The notes beneath the pieces are model-generated. The model ran no database searches, was not told the origin of the DNA, and saw nothing but the letters and a program-made list of their open reading frames with translations. A DNA stretch of 64,000 nucleotides from Plantago ovata (Eukaryota > Streptophyta > Magnoliopsida > Lamiales > Plantaginaceae), in the NCBI GenBank assembly GCA_028274465.1, contig CM051455.1, forward strand, positions 91,086,365 to 91,150,364, in the 5' to 3' direction. Shown in pieces: positions 22,946 through 34,294 of the stretch. The number at the start of each line of letters is the position of its first letter. Position 1 is the first letter of the stretch. A program made the translations under genes and the position numbers.

Positions 22946-24244
22946 CTAAAGCGTAGGGTAATACTTTGTATGGTAAAACGAGTGACTCAGCAAATACTTA
23001 GCAATAAATGAATGCGTAGCACCAGGATCAAATAAAGCTTTAGAAGAAGTTTGAGCGATCAGTAGCGTACCTTCAACCACATTTGCGGTGTCAGGAACTT
23101 CATGACCGCCTATGCTGAAAACTCGGGGCTTCGCCATAGTACCCTTTCCATCATTTCTCGGAGCATAGTCTCCCGGCCTTCCTCCCTTGACAATGGCATG
23201 ACGGTTCGGATAGTGGCTAATCTTGTGATCCTTACTCCCACAAGCCAAGCATAAGCCCTGTCTTTTCCAGCAGTTGTGCTCATCGTGATTGACTCCTCCA
23301 CAGTAGTTGCAGTTCTTCCTTGCCTGGGATGACTGCCCAGACCCTCCAGTAGTGTTGCGAGAACGGTTGTCATGCTGAGTACGGGAATACTTTGCCGGTG
23401 GTGCCTGATATCCAGAGTGATATCCTCCTCGATTCTCCCTCTTATATCCATATTGGCTTCCTCCTCCATGGCTCCCAGAAGAACTAGAGTAGTTCCTCTT
23501 GCTCGAGTATGGCTTATCAGCCATCTTGATCTCCTTGAGACCACTCTCTACCTCGGAGGCGAGTTCGACAGGCTTGAGATAGGTAGGCATATTGGTCCCA
23601 AATAGACTGTACCGGATCTCAGAGTTGAGTCCCTTCACAAAGTGACGAACCTTCTCTCGTTCATCATCCTGGAAATGCGGCACGTACTTCAGTAACCGGG
23701 TAAACTCCGAGTCATAGTCGGCAACATCCATGTTCCCTTGCACCAAAGCTTGAAATTCATCTCTCCGGTTCTCGCGAACCAGGCGAGGTACGTACTTGTC
23801 CATGAAGTCCTTGGTGAAATTCTCCCAGGTACGGGCAACTCCCTCTTGCCTCCATCTCGCATTCACGGTTCTCCACCAGTTCCTGGCGGCTCCCACGAAC
23901 TGGAAAGCAGCAAGCTCGATCTTCCTCTCGTCCGGATAGTGCAGGATCGAGAATAAGTTCTCCATACCTTCGATCCAGAGCTCAGCCTTACGGGCATCTG
24001 GTGTTCCCTCGAACCTCTCAGGATGGAATCGAGTGAATCGTTCCGCAACTTGATCGATGGTCTGGATCGGCGGTGGTGGCAGAGGAGCTGGCTGAACAGG
24101 TGGTGCTGGTGCTCCAGCGCGGCGAATGGTTTCGCTGAAATTCCCCAAAGCAGCGATGATACGGTGCACTTGGTCTCCATTTTCAGCATGCTGATCATCT
24201 CCACTTCCATTGCTGCTGGCACCACGAGTGTTTCTGCGGCTCAT
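22946..24244 (-). CDS. gag: Element D gag and N-terminal protease
   Basis: 432 aa. The retrotransposon gag core spans about residues 85-215 (FEGTPDARKAELWIEGME, WRTVNARWRQEGVARTWENF, FVKGLNSEIRYSLFG). A Ser/Gly/Tyr-rich linker follows, then a CCHC zinc knuckle (CNYCGGVNHDEHNCW) and a second, imperfect one (CLACGSKDHKISHYP, last Cys replaced by Tyr). It ends in the protease active-site region FDPGATHSF. Gag would build the virus-like particle and bind the RNA. The ATG at 24244 is chosen because MSRRNTRG begins a compact N-terminus shortly after the leader. Confidence 0.88.
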   Translation of the reverse strand: MSRRNTRGASSNGSGDDQHAENGDQVHRIIAALGNFSETIRRAGAPAPPVQPAPLPPPPIQTIDQVAERFTRFHPERFEGTPDARKAELWIEGMENLFSILHYPDERKIELAAFQFVGAARNWWRTVNARWRQEGVARTWENFTKDFMDKYVPRLVRENRRDEFQALVQGNMDVADYDSEFTRLLKYVPHFQDDEREKVRHFVKGLNSEIRYSLFGTNMPTYLKPVELASEVESGLKEIKMADKPYSSKRNYSSSSGSHGGGSQYGYKRENRGGYHSGYQAPPAKYSRTQHDNRSRNTTGGSGQSSQARKNCNYCGGVNHDEHNCWKRQGLCLACGSKDHKISHYPNRHAIVKGGRPGDYAPRNDGKGTMAKPRVFSIGGHEVPDTANVVEGTLLIAQTSSKALFDPGATHSFIAKYLLSHSFYHTKYYPTL

Positions 24245-24611
24245 TCTAACAAAGGGGACTACTTAGCAGTTGATTTAACAACCTCGAATCGCTAACTTAG
24301 AAAAGAGCAGAAAACAAAGAACTAAGGCTAGTACTTAATCTTCTACAACAGGTATAAACTGAACAGTGAAGAAGAAAACATGCCTTGAACTTTAAAACAA
24401 AACTCAAAAACAAGAAAATAACGAAGTCTCAAAACAGCCAAGCATGCAATAAAACAAAAGAAAACCGGTCTCTACTCGTCCTAGCGAGGAAAACTGAAAA
24501 CCACAGAGTCAAGTAAACGGAAAAGCATAAACAGTCTCAGTCGGCAGAACTAAAAAAAACTCTCTTGGCAAAAACAAAGAAATTCGGTACGAGCTCGAAA
24601 AGGCATCTATC

Positions 24612-25058
24612 CTAATAAGCGTCCTCGCTATCATCCTCGGAACGTCGTTCGGGCACGTGAGCATCTCCTCCTTCTTCCTCAGAGGGGTCCTCCTCGGGAT
24701 CTTCTTCGGATTCTTCTTCGTCTTCACTCTTTCCTCTAAGTGATGGTCCGCAACCCTCGGGGAACGTCCTCCGAGCCTTCCTCCTGCGAATCCGGTTGCC
24801 AACGTTGGACGCGGTTAACGAAACAAAGCCAGAGTGCTCCTTTGCGGCGCGTAAAGCCGTCTTAAGAAATCCGATCTCCGCTTCCTTCGTTGCTATCTCA
24901 TCTCGAAGCTTAAAGTTCTCCAGCCAGTAGTGATCACGTTCACGTACAACCCTATCCATCACGAATCCAGGGTAAACGCCAACAACAGGAACGGAGGTAT
25001 ACGGGTTAAACTCTCCTTCAACTAGGCGGTATCGAATAACCTTCTTCTCAGAACTCAT
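24612..25058 (-). CDS. Element D leader ORF upstream of gag (unrecognised, acidic, coiled-coil)
   Basis: 148 aa from the internal ATG at 25058 (MSSEKKVIRYRL); the frame extends upstream to 25121 but that start is weaker. The N-terminal half (VVGVYPGFVMDRVVRERDHY, FKLRDEIATKEAEIGFLKTA) predicts a helix or coiled coil. A basic patch (RIRRRKARR) and a very acidic tail (Glu/Asp repeats) follow. It lies between the primer site and gag, where typical Tekay elements have only leader. It may be an accessory protein or a captured fragment. Confidence 0.5.
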   Translation of the reverse strand: MSSEKKVIRYRLVEGEFNPYTSVPVVGVYPGFVMDRVVRERDHYWLENFKLRDEIATKEAEIGFLKTALRAAKEHSGFVSLTASNVGNRIRRRKARRTFPEGCGPSLRGKSEDEEESEEDPEEDPSEEEGGDAHVPERRSEDDSEDAY

Positions 25059-25319
25059 ACCTATCTGTAAGCACACGCGTACTTCACTAGTTAATAAATA
25101 TGTCAGAATCAAAACAACCACGGAAGGTCAACAGTTTCAGAACGGATCAGAGGTCGTCAGAATCAGAACAGAGAAGATGAAGAGACGGTTCAAGGTTAGT
25201 ACGTAAGACTCGAATCAGAAAAGCAACAGAAAACACAAGACCTAACTAGCGACTCGGATCCTCACACACACCCCAAAGGTCAAAAGATCCTATCCTAGCA
25301 AGCTCGAGTTTGAACTCAA

Positions 25320-25331
25320 GCTCTGATACCA
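25320..25331 (-). other. Element D primer-binding site (tRNA-iMet)
   Basis: The + strand reads GCTCTGATACCA, the 3' end of plant initiator tRNA-Met. The minus strand therefore has TGGTATCAGAGC, two bases inside the 5' LTR that starts at 25334. This is usual for Tekay-type chromoviruses. Confidence 0.92.
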
Positions 25332-25333
25332 AC

Positions 25334-25995
25334 TGTAACGGTACCGATTTTGAAAACAAAATAATTTCTTGAAAAAGAAAATCAAAAATAACTTTAATAG
25401 CAACGGTCGACAATTAATGCCAAAATAATCTTTGACACGCACAACGCTAACAGAAATAAACAAATATCCAACGACAACTCAAGTTCAAAAGAAACTACGA
25501 ATGAAGACAGTAAAAGTTTATCTTCTTATTTTGAAAAGAAACCAATGACACCCCAGACCCTTCTCTCAGTCGCTGGCATCCTAGTCACGCACATCCTCAG
25601 CAGCATCTGGAAGGAAGGAATTTTGAAAACAAAAGAGTGTGAGATAAAGGATCTCAGTGAGGTTCTAAGTTCAAAACAAAAAATAAACAGTTTTAAAATC
25701 AAAATCCTTTTCAGAAAAACGAGCAAGCAGAACAGAACACATATAACAGATTAACAGAACAGATACGTTGTAGACCGTTGGTGCAGCCCGCCTTATTGCT
25801 CCTACTCCCAGAATGCCCTTATAACTCCCTCCAGAGGGTGCACAACTCCGGACAGAAACAGAAACCCCCGTGTACTTTGGGGAAACAGATCCTACGACCC
25901 TAATAGACCTCAGCGACTTCTGCCTCGCGCCTAAAAGGGAATAGACTAGGCCATAATCAAGCAAACCCGATAGTCCTCTACTACCCAAGCCTACC
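25334..25995 (-). repeat. Element D 5' LTR, first part (continues at 37131)
   Basis: Begins TGTAACGGTACCG as the left LTR does and matches 17140-17803 until CCTACC, where element E is inserted (TSD CTACC 25991-25995). Confidence 0.93.
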
Positions 25996-27399
25996 TGATG
26001 ATGTCGTTTTTCACCAATTAAATTTGTTTAAAAGCCTAAGAACACTTATCACTACACAAACTAGAGTGCAATGGCAAGTTGTCCCCGAGTGTCGTTCTCT
26101 CGGGACCTAACGTGGCTTTGCTTGAGGTTTTTGCAAGTATTTTCAGTCAACGAGTTCAAATGTTTAGAGAATCGTTTCCTTTAAACAATAGCAACGAGAA
26201 ATCAGATTGTTGTAAACATGTTTGGAAAACGGTTGGTGGTAGAAATCAAATACACATGCATGGGTTACGTATATGCTCACAAGTTCAGTGCGTAGAACCT
26301 TCGATCAAGTCTGCTAAGCAACTCGTCTAGGCAAATTTAAGACACACATCATGAAAGATCACTATCAATACTTTAGAGGTGCTTATCACCAACACCATTT
26401 ATCTAGCATGCTGCAAATCTCTAACATACAATCCTATAGCTTTCATTGACCAAGAGTTTGTCACTATACTCAATTCGAATATATTTTATAGGCAACTAAG
26501 AATCATATGAAGGGATTTGAAGCAAGATTGAATCACAATCTCGTGTAAGCATAAACATAACCCATAGCATGCATATTCTACATTCTACCACCAACACAAA
26601 AGATTTAGCTACTCATATTCATCAACATAGACATCAATTCATATGAATAATAATCAGAATACATCATATCAAACTACAAGAAAAGAGAGTGATACAAGTT
26701 ACCACCAAAGCTGTCACTAATCGGTGGAAATCAAAGAAAACCTCTCCGTAGATGATTACAAAGGATAAATCCCAATCAAAACCTTGAATCCCAAGATAAA
26801 ATACAAAGTAATCTGAATATTCTCTGAGTTTTGGGGCTTAGGAGCTCTCCAAAATCAAGTTACAGTTCAAAAGATATTCAAAAAATGATCAAAGATCAGA
26901 TCTAAGAAGGAAAATCCGAAAACGTAACCGCTGCCAAGCGGACCGCTTGGAGAAGCCAAGCGGAGCGCTTGGCAAGCGAAGCGCTTCGGGCACTCCAAGC
27001 GCTTCGCTTGGCTTCTGTGCCAAAGCTCCTGGAAATTGAAGCGGAGCGCTTCACTATTCCAGATGCTTAGCTTGGCTCCTGGGCAGATTTTTATCTTCAA
27101 ACTCAATCTTTTTGCCCCCGCATGGCCCTCGGGTGCCCTGGACTCATCCTTCTCGATGCTTATTGATGCTCAAACACTTACGAACAAGCCACGGAGATTG
27201 GGGAACTTCAACGGAGCCATCTTTTCCATAAAAAAGGCTCGTTTTTAGCTCCAAAAACGCCGTTTCGTACCTAAGTGCCTGAAAATGCAGAAAACACAAA
27301 ACGTGACACAATTCTACAAAATTAACCAAAAAACAAGGCTAGAAGATAGCAAAATAAGGTGAAAAAGACAAGATGAACGCGTCAAAAATACGTTCATCA
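25996..27399 (-). repeat. Element E 3' LTR (left)
   Basis: 1404 bp. Carries the palindrome array at about 26934-27086 (CCAAGCGGACCGCTTGG, CCAAGCGGAGCGCTTGG, CCAAGCGCTTCGCTTGG). A U5 block near the + strand left end (ACTACACAAACTAGAGTGCA, CGAGTGTCGTTCTCTCG) corresponds to the conserved U5 block in families B, C and F. Short frames in it occur identically in the other LTR and are not genes. Confidence 0.94.
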
Positions 27400-29306
27400 A
27401 ACTCGCCAAACCAAACATTTGCTTGTCCTCAAGCAACAAACTAACCTAAATGCAACACAAAAGGAGTCTCATGCCAAGTAAAGTGAACTAATCTATTGAA
27501 TCTACCAAATGCTTATGAACAAGACCAAATGAGCATGACATGAGGTTGAAGTATGCCTCGATTGCGAATATACACATTCTCAAGTGCACTTGGTTAAACA
27601 AAGGAGTCTCTCGTAACATCTTCTACCTGGACCTGGTCAGTGACGACACAATGATGCATGTTATCATACTACAATTGCCCCGTGCCTATGAAACCGAGGG
27701 CTTACTTCTGTTCACCAAGTGAGACTTTTCCTCAAGAGAGGGCGAACCAATACTGGCTCTCATCAAACGAAGGAGGGTTCCCTTAGAAAGATAACACTCC
27801 CCTATTCTACCCAGACTCTCAAGAATGAGCCTCTTTCAACCACTTCTTGAATAGCAAGACGAGGGTGGTCAAGAACAGGCCTTGGACAAAGGCGACACGA
27901 AACGAAAGATAGAATTTACAACTCGACACTTCACAATAACAAATATTTACATGACACTTGACACTTTACTAGATTGCTTTTAGCTTGCAACGACCCTCCT
28001 TTTGCTTTTGGGTCTTATTCTTTATTTTCTTCCTTTTTTTTTTTATTTTCTCTTTTCTTTTTTTTCTTTTCTTTTCTTCTTTTCTTTTCTTCTTTTCTTT
28101 TTCTCTTTTTTTTTTCTTTTGTATAGGGGCAAGCAGCAGTACTACGTGTCAAAAACACCTCCTCAAACCTATTCGAAAGAATAGGTTTGAGCACAAAGAC
28201 GAAAAGAAAAAAGGAAAGACTCTTTACAAAGACACCTCCCCAAACCTATTCGAAAGAATAGGTTGGGGCACAAAACAAAAAGAAAAAGAAAAAGGAAACT
28301 TTACAACAACTCAAAGACGAAAGACAAGATCAACGAAGCAACCCCCTCCCCAAACCTATTCGATAGAATAGGTTTAATACAAGGAATCACTCACCTCACA
28401 CTACCTCCTTCCTAGGCATTTGGCAATCTCAAATCGAGGTGAAGAACTTGTCGCCTCTTACGTACATAATTACACGGGTTACAACCATAGACTCTAACAT
28501 GCATCATTTCATAAGGCCATCGTGAACCGCAGCAGAAGGAACACCACTCAAGGTGATGTCAAGACTACTAAGCTTAACTAGTGCACATGCGAATGTGACA
28601 AACCAAGCGAGACAAGCCTCAAACTACTTGCAAAGTGATGCAACATATGATCAATGGTCATAAACACTTAGTCTACTCAATAAAAAAGTTCAAGAGACTT
28701 GACAATAAACTCCACACACAACAACGTGCAACAACTAATCTAGGGATGAAATGCATGCAAAAACGACAAACCACATGAACTTGAGTAAAATCAGGCATGT
28801 ACGAACCACACAAGCATATAGTACTGAAAATCCAATACCCCCTCCCCAAACCTAAACTTTTGCTCGTCCTCGAGCAAAGAAAAGTTGAAAGAAAAGTAAA
28901 AATTGGATTGAAAGTACACTTCCCTGAGATAAAGGTTCGTGTCCAATCTCCTATATATGAGTAGTACCTGAAAGGACTCAAGAAACAAGTGAGAACGGGT
29001 GCGCAAAGGTGAGAAGAATGGGAAAACGAGGAAAATCTGGGTACAGGGTCCAAGCGGAGCGCTTGGGAGGCTCCAGGCGCTCCGCTTGAATTTCCAGGAA
29101 GTTGCAAAACTTCCTGGAATTCGAAGCGGACCGCTTGGCCCTTCCAAGCGCTTCGCTTGGCCCCTGTTTCCAGATTTTCGATGTTTTTCCTCTCTTATTC
29201 ACCTAAGGCACCAAGACAAAACTAAACTAAACTAATCACGACAAAAGGCACACATGCCACAACTACAAAAGCAAATAAAGAGAATGCAAGAAACTAAATA
29301 AATGAA
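27400..29306 (-). other. Element E 3' UTR, polypurine tract and hairpins
   Basis: Next to the LTR, the minus strand reads TTTGGTTTGGCGAGTT (PPT position, 27400-27416), preceded by the hairpin TTGCTTGTCCTCAAGCAA on the + strand (27419-27436). A block at about 27540-27850 corresponds to the conserved 3'-UTR block of B and F. A pyrimidine tract (28011-28120, + strand) and three hairpins with the core CCTATTCGAAAGAATAGG (within 28166-28187, 28243-28264 and 28353-28374) mirror the same layout in F. A second PPT-like site (28831-28879) and a 111-bp inverted repeat (29050-29160) follow. No coding sequence seen. Confidence 0.75.
29050..29160. repeat. 111-bp near-perfect inverted repeat in element E 3' UTR
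   Basis: Arms of about 54 bp meet at GTTGCAAAAC (29101-29110). Each arm contains the CCAAGCG...CGCTTGG palindromes seen in the LTRs, plus CTTCCTGGAATT against AATTTCCAGGAAG. In RNA it would form a long hairpin. Confidence 0.85.
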
Positions 29307-32234
29307 CTAAGATACAAAAGGTACCTCAACCAAGTCAACCTCCACTTCATGAGTCGACTCGAGAGGCTCTAGGTACGGCTTAACTCTCTGGCCATTGACC
29401 TTGAAGGTAGCTCCGGTTTGGTTGTCCAAGAGTTCCACAGCACCATGGGGTGCTACTCGGACAATTTCAAATGGTCCGTCCCATCTAGAACGGAGTTTTC
29501 CAGGAAAAAGTCGCAACCGAGAGTTGAAGAGGAGTGCCCTTTGTCCTGGAACTAAATCCTTGCGAATGATGCCTCTATCATGATACCTCTTTGCCCGTTC
29601 CTTGTATATCTTACAACTCTCGAAGGCTTTCAATCTTAGCTCATCTAGCTCGGTGAGTTGCAAAAGTCTTTCTTCACCGGCTTTGTCCATATCAAAGTTC
29701 AATTGATTGATGGCCCAAAGTGCTCTATGCTCCAACTCCACGGGTAGATGGCAAGCTTTCCCGTACACAAGCCGGTAGGGAGTGGTACCAATCACCATTT
29801 TGAACGAGGTCCTATATGCCCATAGTGCATCCGGCAACTTGGTGGACCAATCCTTTCTCGAGGGTTTGACTACCCGCTCCAAGATTTTCTTGATTTGCCG
29901 ATTGCTCACTTCTACTTGGCCAGATGTTTGAGGATGATATGGAGTAGCAACGAAATGTGTTACCCCGTACTTCTTCATGAGGTTAGCGAAGACCTTGTTC
30001 ACAAAGTGAGTTCCCCCATCGCTGATAATGGACCTCGGGGTCCCAAACCTATTGAAGATCACATCACGAAGAAAAGAGAGTACAACATTGGCATCATTAG
30101 TCCGGGTGGGAACAGCCTCTACCCATTTGGTGACATAGTCGACCGCAACCAAGATATATTCGTATCCATTACTCTTAGGGAATGGTCCCATAAAGTCTAT
30201 ACCCCAAACATCAAAAGGTTCAACAACTAAGTTACCTTGCTGGGGCATTTCTTGTTGGTTGCCAATGTTGCCACTCCGTTGGCATGAGTCACATTGCGCC
30301 ACAAATGAGCGCGCATCTTCATACAAGCTGGGCCAAAAGAACCCGGATTGAAGCACCTTGCGAGCGGTTTTTTGGCCACTATAATGCCCTCCACATTCTA
30401 ACTCATGGCAGAATCTCAGTATCGACAATTGCTCTTTCTCGGGTACACACCTCCGCAAGACTTCATCTCCTCCCTTGCGGAACAAGTACGGGTCATCCCA
30501 TATGTAATGGCGACAATTCTTCACAAGTGAACGCCGTTCAGGTCCAGAGAGATGGGTTGGCATCACATCTGTGGCTAAGAAGTTAACGATATCGGCGTAC
30601 CATGGTTCCAACTCTATGCGCATCAACTGATCATCGCGCAAATCATCTGGGACGGGTGTGTCATCTTGTGGAATGTTTGGCAACCGGGACAAGTGGTCCG
30701 CCACAAGGTTTTCCTTGCCACTTTTATCGATTAATTCCACCTTGAACTCTTGGAGAAGAAGTACCCAACGCATCAAGCGTGGCTTGGTTTCACGCTTAGC
30801 AATCAAATGCTTGAGAGCTGCATGGTCAGTGTGAACAAAAACTTTGTACCCAGTAATATAGGACCTGAATTTACATAGAGCAAAAATAACCGCTAAGAAT
30901 TCTTTCTCGGTGGTAGTATAATTAATCTGAGCAACATCTAGGGTCTTACTAGCATAGTAAATCACTCTGAAACGGTTATCAACCTTTTGACCAAGTACAG
31001 CACCCATAGCATAGTCAGAAGCATCACACATAATTTCAAAAGGAATTTTCCAATCCGGAGAGACTACAATAGGGGCTGTTAAGAGTTTCTCCTTAAGTGT
31101 GTGGAAAGCGTCAAGACATTCTTGTGTGAATTCGAAGGGAACATCTGTAGCAAGCAAGTTACTCAAGCACTTAGCTATCTTAGAGAAATCTTTGATAAAT
31201 CTCCTATGGAAGCCTACATGCCCAAGGAAGGATTGCAATTCATGCACACAAGTAGGTGGAGGTAACTTTTCAATGATTTCAAGTTTCCCTTTGTCTACCT
31301 CTATCCCTCTTTTAGAAATAGCATGTCCCAACACGATTCCCTCTTTAACCATATAGTGACTCTTTTCCCAACTCAAGGTAAGATTACATTCAATACATCT
31401 CCTTAAGAGACGATCAAGTTTATCAAGGCAATCATCAAATGAATCACCGTAAACGGAAAAATCATCCATAAATACCTCAACAAATTTATTCACCATGTCG
31501 GAGAAGACGGAGAGCATGCAACGTTGGAAAGTGGCCGGAGCATTGCACAATCCGAAGGGCATCCTCCAGTACGCGAAAGTGCCAAAAGGACATGTGAAGG
31601 TGGTCTTCTCTTGGTCCTCGGGAGCTATAGGAATCTGGTAGAAACCTGACAAACCATCGAAGACACAATAGAACTCTTGCCCAGCTAGGCGGTTAAGCAT
31701 ATCATCAATGAATGGTAAAGGAAAATGATCTTTCTTTGTGGCAGAATTCAATTTCCTATAATCGATGCACATACGCCACCCCGTTGTTTTCCTAACGGGT
31801 ACTAATTCCCCTTTATCATTTGCCTCGACCGTTATACCCGACTTCTTAGGGACTACATGGACGGGGCTAACCCATCTGCTATCAGGAGCTGGATAAATCA
31901 TCTTAGCATCTAGGAGTTTAAGCACCTCTTTCTTCACAACTTCTTGCATAGTTGGGTTTAGCCTACGTTGTGGTTGCCTAACAGGTTTCACATCTTCCTC
32001 TAAGGCTATTTTGTAGGTACATTGCACCGGGCTTATACCCTTGATGTCACCTATGCTCCATCCTATGGCTCCGGTGTTTCTTTTCAACACCTCCACTAAC
32101 TTAGCCTCTTCCTCCTTACCAAGCTTAGAAGATATGATTACAGGTTTAGACTCATTCTCTCCTAAGAAGACATATTTCAAATGACTTGGTAATGGTTTAA
32201 GCTCAAGGGTTGGTTCACTAGGTGGAGGGGTCAC
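29307..32234 (-). CDS. pol: Element E pol: RT, RNase H, integrase (975 aa open)
   Basis: Athila-type pol. RT spans about residues 85-330, with [20 protein letters not shown] near 155 and the active site FMDDFSVYG at about 255. RNase H is at about 395-520 ([37 protein letters not shown]). The integrase zinc region ([21 protein letters not shown]) precedes the core with [16 protein letters not shown] and [12 protein letters not shown]. The C-terminal [18 protein letters not shown] is the usual integrase tail. No stop or frameshift is visible in this stretch. Upstream, the frame is continuous with gag-pro only across TAA codons at about 32275 and 32496. No envelope-like ORF follows, unlike some Athila members. 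Confidence 0.93.
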   Translation of the reverse strand: MTPPPSEPTLELKPLPSHLKYVFLGENESKPVIISSKLGKEEEAKLVEVLKRNTGAIGWSIGDIKGISPVQCTYKIALEEDVKPVRQPQRRLNPTMQEVVKKEVLKLLDAKMIYPAPDSRWVSPVHVVPKKSGITVEANDKGELVPVRKTTGWRMCIDYRKLNSATKKDHFPLPFIDDMLNRLAGQEFYCVFDGLSGFYQIPIAPEDQEKTTFTCPFGTFAYWRMPFGLCNAPATFQRCMLSVFSDMVNKFVEVFMDDFSVYGDSFDDCLDKLDRLLRRCIECNLTLSWEKSHYMVKEGIVLGHAISKRGIEVDKGKLEIIEKLPPPTCVHELQSFLGHVGFHRRFIKDFSKIAKCLSNLLATDVPFEFTQECLDAFHTLKEKLLTAPIVVSPDWKIPFEIMCDASDYAMGAVLGQKVDNRFRVIYYASKTLDVAQINYTTTEKEFLAVIFALCKFRSYITGYKVFVHTDHAALKHLIAKRETKPRLMRWVLLLQEFKVELIDKSGKENLVADHLSRLPNIPQDDTPVPDDLRDDQLMRIELEPWYADIVNFLATDVMPTHLSGPERRSLVKNCRHYIWDDPYLFRKGGDEVLRRCVPEKEQLSILRFCHELECGGHYSGQKTARKVLQSGFFWPSLYEDARSFVAQCDSCQRSGNIGNQQEMPQQGNLVVEPFDVWGIDFMGPFPKSNGYEYILVAVDYVTKWVEAVPTRTNDANVVLSFLRDVIFNRFGTPRSIISDGGTHFVNKVFANLMKKYGVTHFVATPYHPQTSGQVEVSNRQIKKILERVVKPSRKDWSTKLPDALWAYRTSFKMVIGTTPYRLVYGKACHLPVELEHRALWAINQLNFDMDKAGEERLLQLTELDELRLKAFESCKIYKERAKRYHDRGIIRKDLVPGQRALLFNSRLRLFPGKLRSRWDGPFEIVRVAPHGAVELLDNQTGATFKVNGQRVKPYLEPLESTHEVEVDLVEVPFVS

Positions 32235-34289
32235 TCCTTCTTCCTCATATATTCCTAGAGACTCTTCTACTTCTTATCCTAGAGGAATTTCGGGTGCATT
32301 ATCTAGGAGGGCTATCATAGCTAACACTTCTTCGGTGACAAATCCCTCTTCAAGGTTCATAGTAAGAGCAGCTTCTAAAGGGTCGCTAACTTGATGAGCA
32401 AAATAAGTATCACAAGAGACAGATTCATAACAATCAACAAATTTAAGTTCTTCAATTATAGCTTCCTCAGAGTCTGGTTCGAATACCTGTTTGTATTACT
32501 CGATCTGAACTTTGTCTCCAAGTACCTCCATGGTGATCTTTTTCCCTCGAAGCTCCAAACATGTGATGGTGGTAGCCATGAAGGGTCTGCCCAAAAGCAC
32601 AATATGCTCCTTTCTCGAACTTATACCCTCGTCTGCTGTTTCCATCACCACAAAGTCGGTTCGCACAATGATTCTATCCACCTTCACTAGAATATCCTCG
32701 ACTATCCCAAGTGGGCGTTTCACACTTCGATCAGCCATTTGAATGACCATGCTAGTGGGTTGGATTTTTCCCAACCCCAACGCCTTGTAGATGGAGTATG
32801 GCATTAGATTAATGCTAGCCCCCAAATCAAGCATTGCTTTTGTGGATCGGCCATTTCCCATGGTGATACTAATTATGAAACTCCCAGGATCCTTTTGCTT
32901 CAAAGGTAACTCATGCACCGAGTTAACCATTTCAAGTTCAGCCACATCCCCTTTCTGGAAAATCTTCTTATTACTCCTCACTTCTTTGAAAAATTTCGTG
33001 TAAGCGGGAATATTTTGAATCAATTCCAGAAGGGGAACGTTCACCTCTACTTTTGATAGGACACCATATATAGGTGAGTCTCGGATGTCCTTCTTAGCTT
33101 CCTTTATCCTTCCGGGAAAGGGAAGATGGGGTTTAGGGGACACATAAGGATTAGGCGACTTATGGAGTCTCGGATGTCCTTCTTAGCTTCCTTTATCCTT
33201 CCGGGAAAGGGAAGATGGGGTTTAGGGGGCACATAAGGATTAGGCGACTTATGGAGTCCGCCCTCCTTTTGTTGTGCACCCCCTTCCTCATCTTCCTTAT
33301 CCTTCTCAGTAACAAGTTCAGGGGTTGGTGCGGCTTCTTCTACAACCTCCTTCTCCAGCTGCTCATCATCACCTGTATCACATGTATTATTAGGCAAAGA
33401 TTTAGTTTTAGAAGGATACATCAAAGGATATGGTGGCCTTGATTCCTTGCCACTCCGCAAAAGTATGTTTGCCTCTTCAAGTTCTTCCTCAATCCAAGAG
33501 CTTTCACAATGTTCTTCTTCGCCTTCCAGATCAGCCTCAAGTCCCTCAATGAACTCCTCTTGACGATTAAGATTTCTCTCATTTCCAGAAAAATCAGAAT
33601 TTTCCTCCCAGGTCTCAGGCGGACCGCTTGACAGAGCGCAGGCGGAGCGCTTCTCCTTCGCTTGGCTCAGGCCAAGCGCTTCTCCTGGCTCCTGGAGCTT
33701 CTTTTTTTTCCTCTCCTTTCTCTCCTGGAATTTCAAGCGCTCCGCTTGACTGTTCCAAGCGCTCAGCCTGGATTTCCAGTGAATTTTCTTCATGCATGTG
33801 ACACTCGAAACCCCTTTCTTCACTCATTTTCTCTTCTAGTAACTTGAGCATGACCTCAGATTCTCCTAGAACTTCATACACACACTCCATTCTAGTATCA
33901 AAATCCTTTTGGTATTTCCCCGCTACTTCGAGCACATTTCCCCAAACCTCCATTAGAGTGGATAACACCTTTTCTTCCTCTTCGGTGAAGCACTCCTCTT
34001 CACCTTGAGCTTGCGAGTCTTCCACCACAAAGACGTAATATGGAATATTTTCGCCCGAGCATGTCTTCACTTTATAATCGAAGTTGTCATCATAAGAACT
34101 AATGGAAATAGGCTTGGGTGCTCGATACATCTCTGAGTAGTCAACCGGTGGCACAAGAGCATGGTTACGTGTCGCAGCGAGCAATCTCCCAAAAACCTCT
34201 TTGATTTGGGATACGGTACAATTCTCCATACCGTCACATGCACCATCTATCACCAACTGCAAGTCTTCATCCAATCCTCGATAAAAACA
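32235..34289 (-). pseudogene. gag-pro: Element E gag C-terminal part and protease, broken
   Basis: The minus-strand frame from the TRIM (34289) to 33615 gives the end of the gag core (RGLDEDLQLVIDGACDGMEN) and a region containing coding copies of the palindrome array (33615-33780). The frame at 33823-33104 is acidic and Glu-rich and ends in an 89-bp tandem duplication (unit starts 33076 and 33165, + strand), which shifts the frame because 89 is not a multiple of 3. The frame at 33143-32496 holds the aspartic protease with MLDLGASINLMPYSIYKAL and ends at TAA 32496-32498; a further TAA lies near 32275. Gag-protease-pol was one polyprotein ancestrally; at least four lesions now block it. Confidence 0.85.
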
Positions 34290-34294
34290 AGTAA

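Noticed and set aside
26079..26330. 83-aa frame in the element E LTR, repeated at 35802-36056
   Set aside because: It recurs only because the two LTRs are nearly identical; it overlaps the U5 block and has no domain features.
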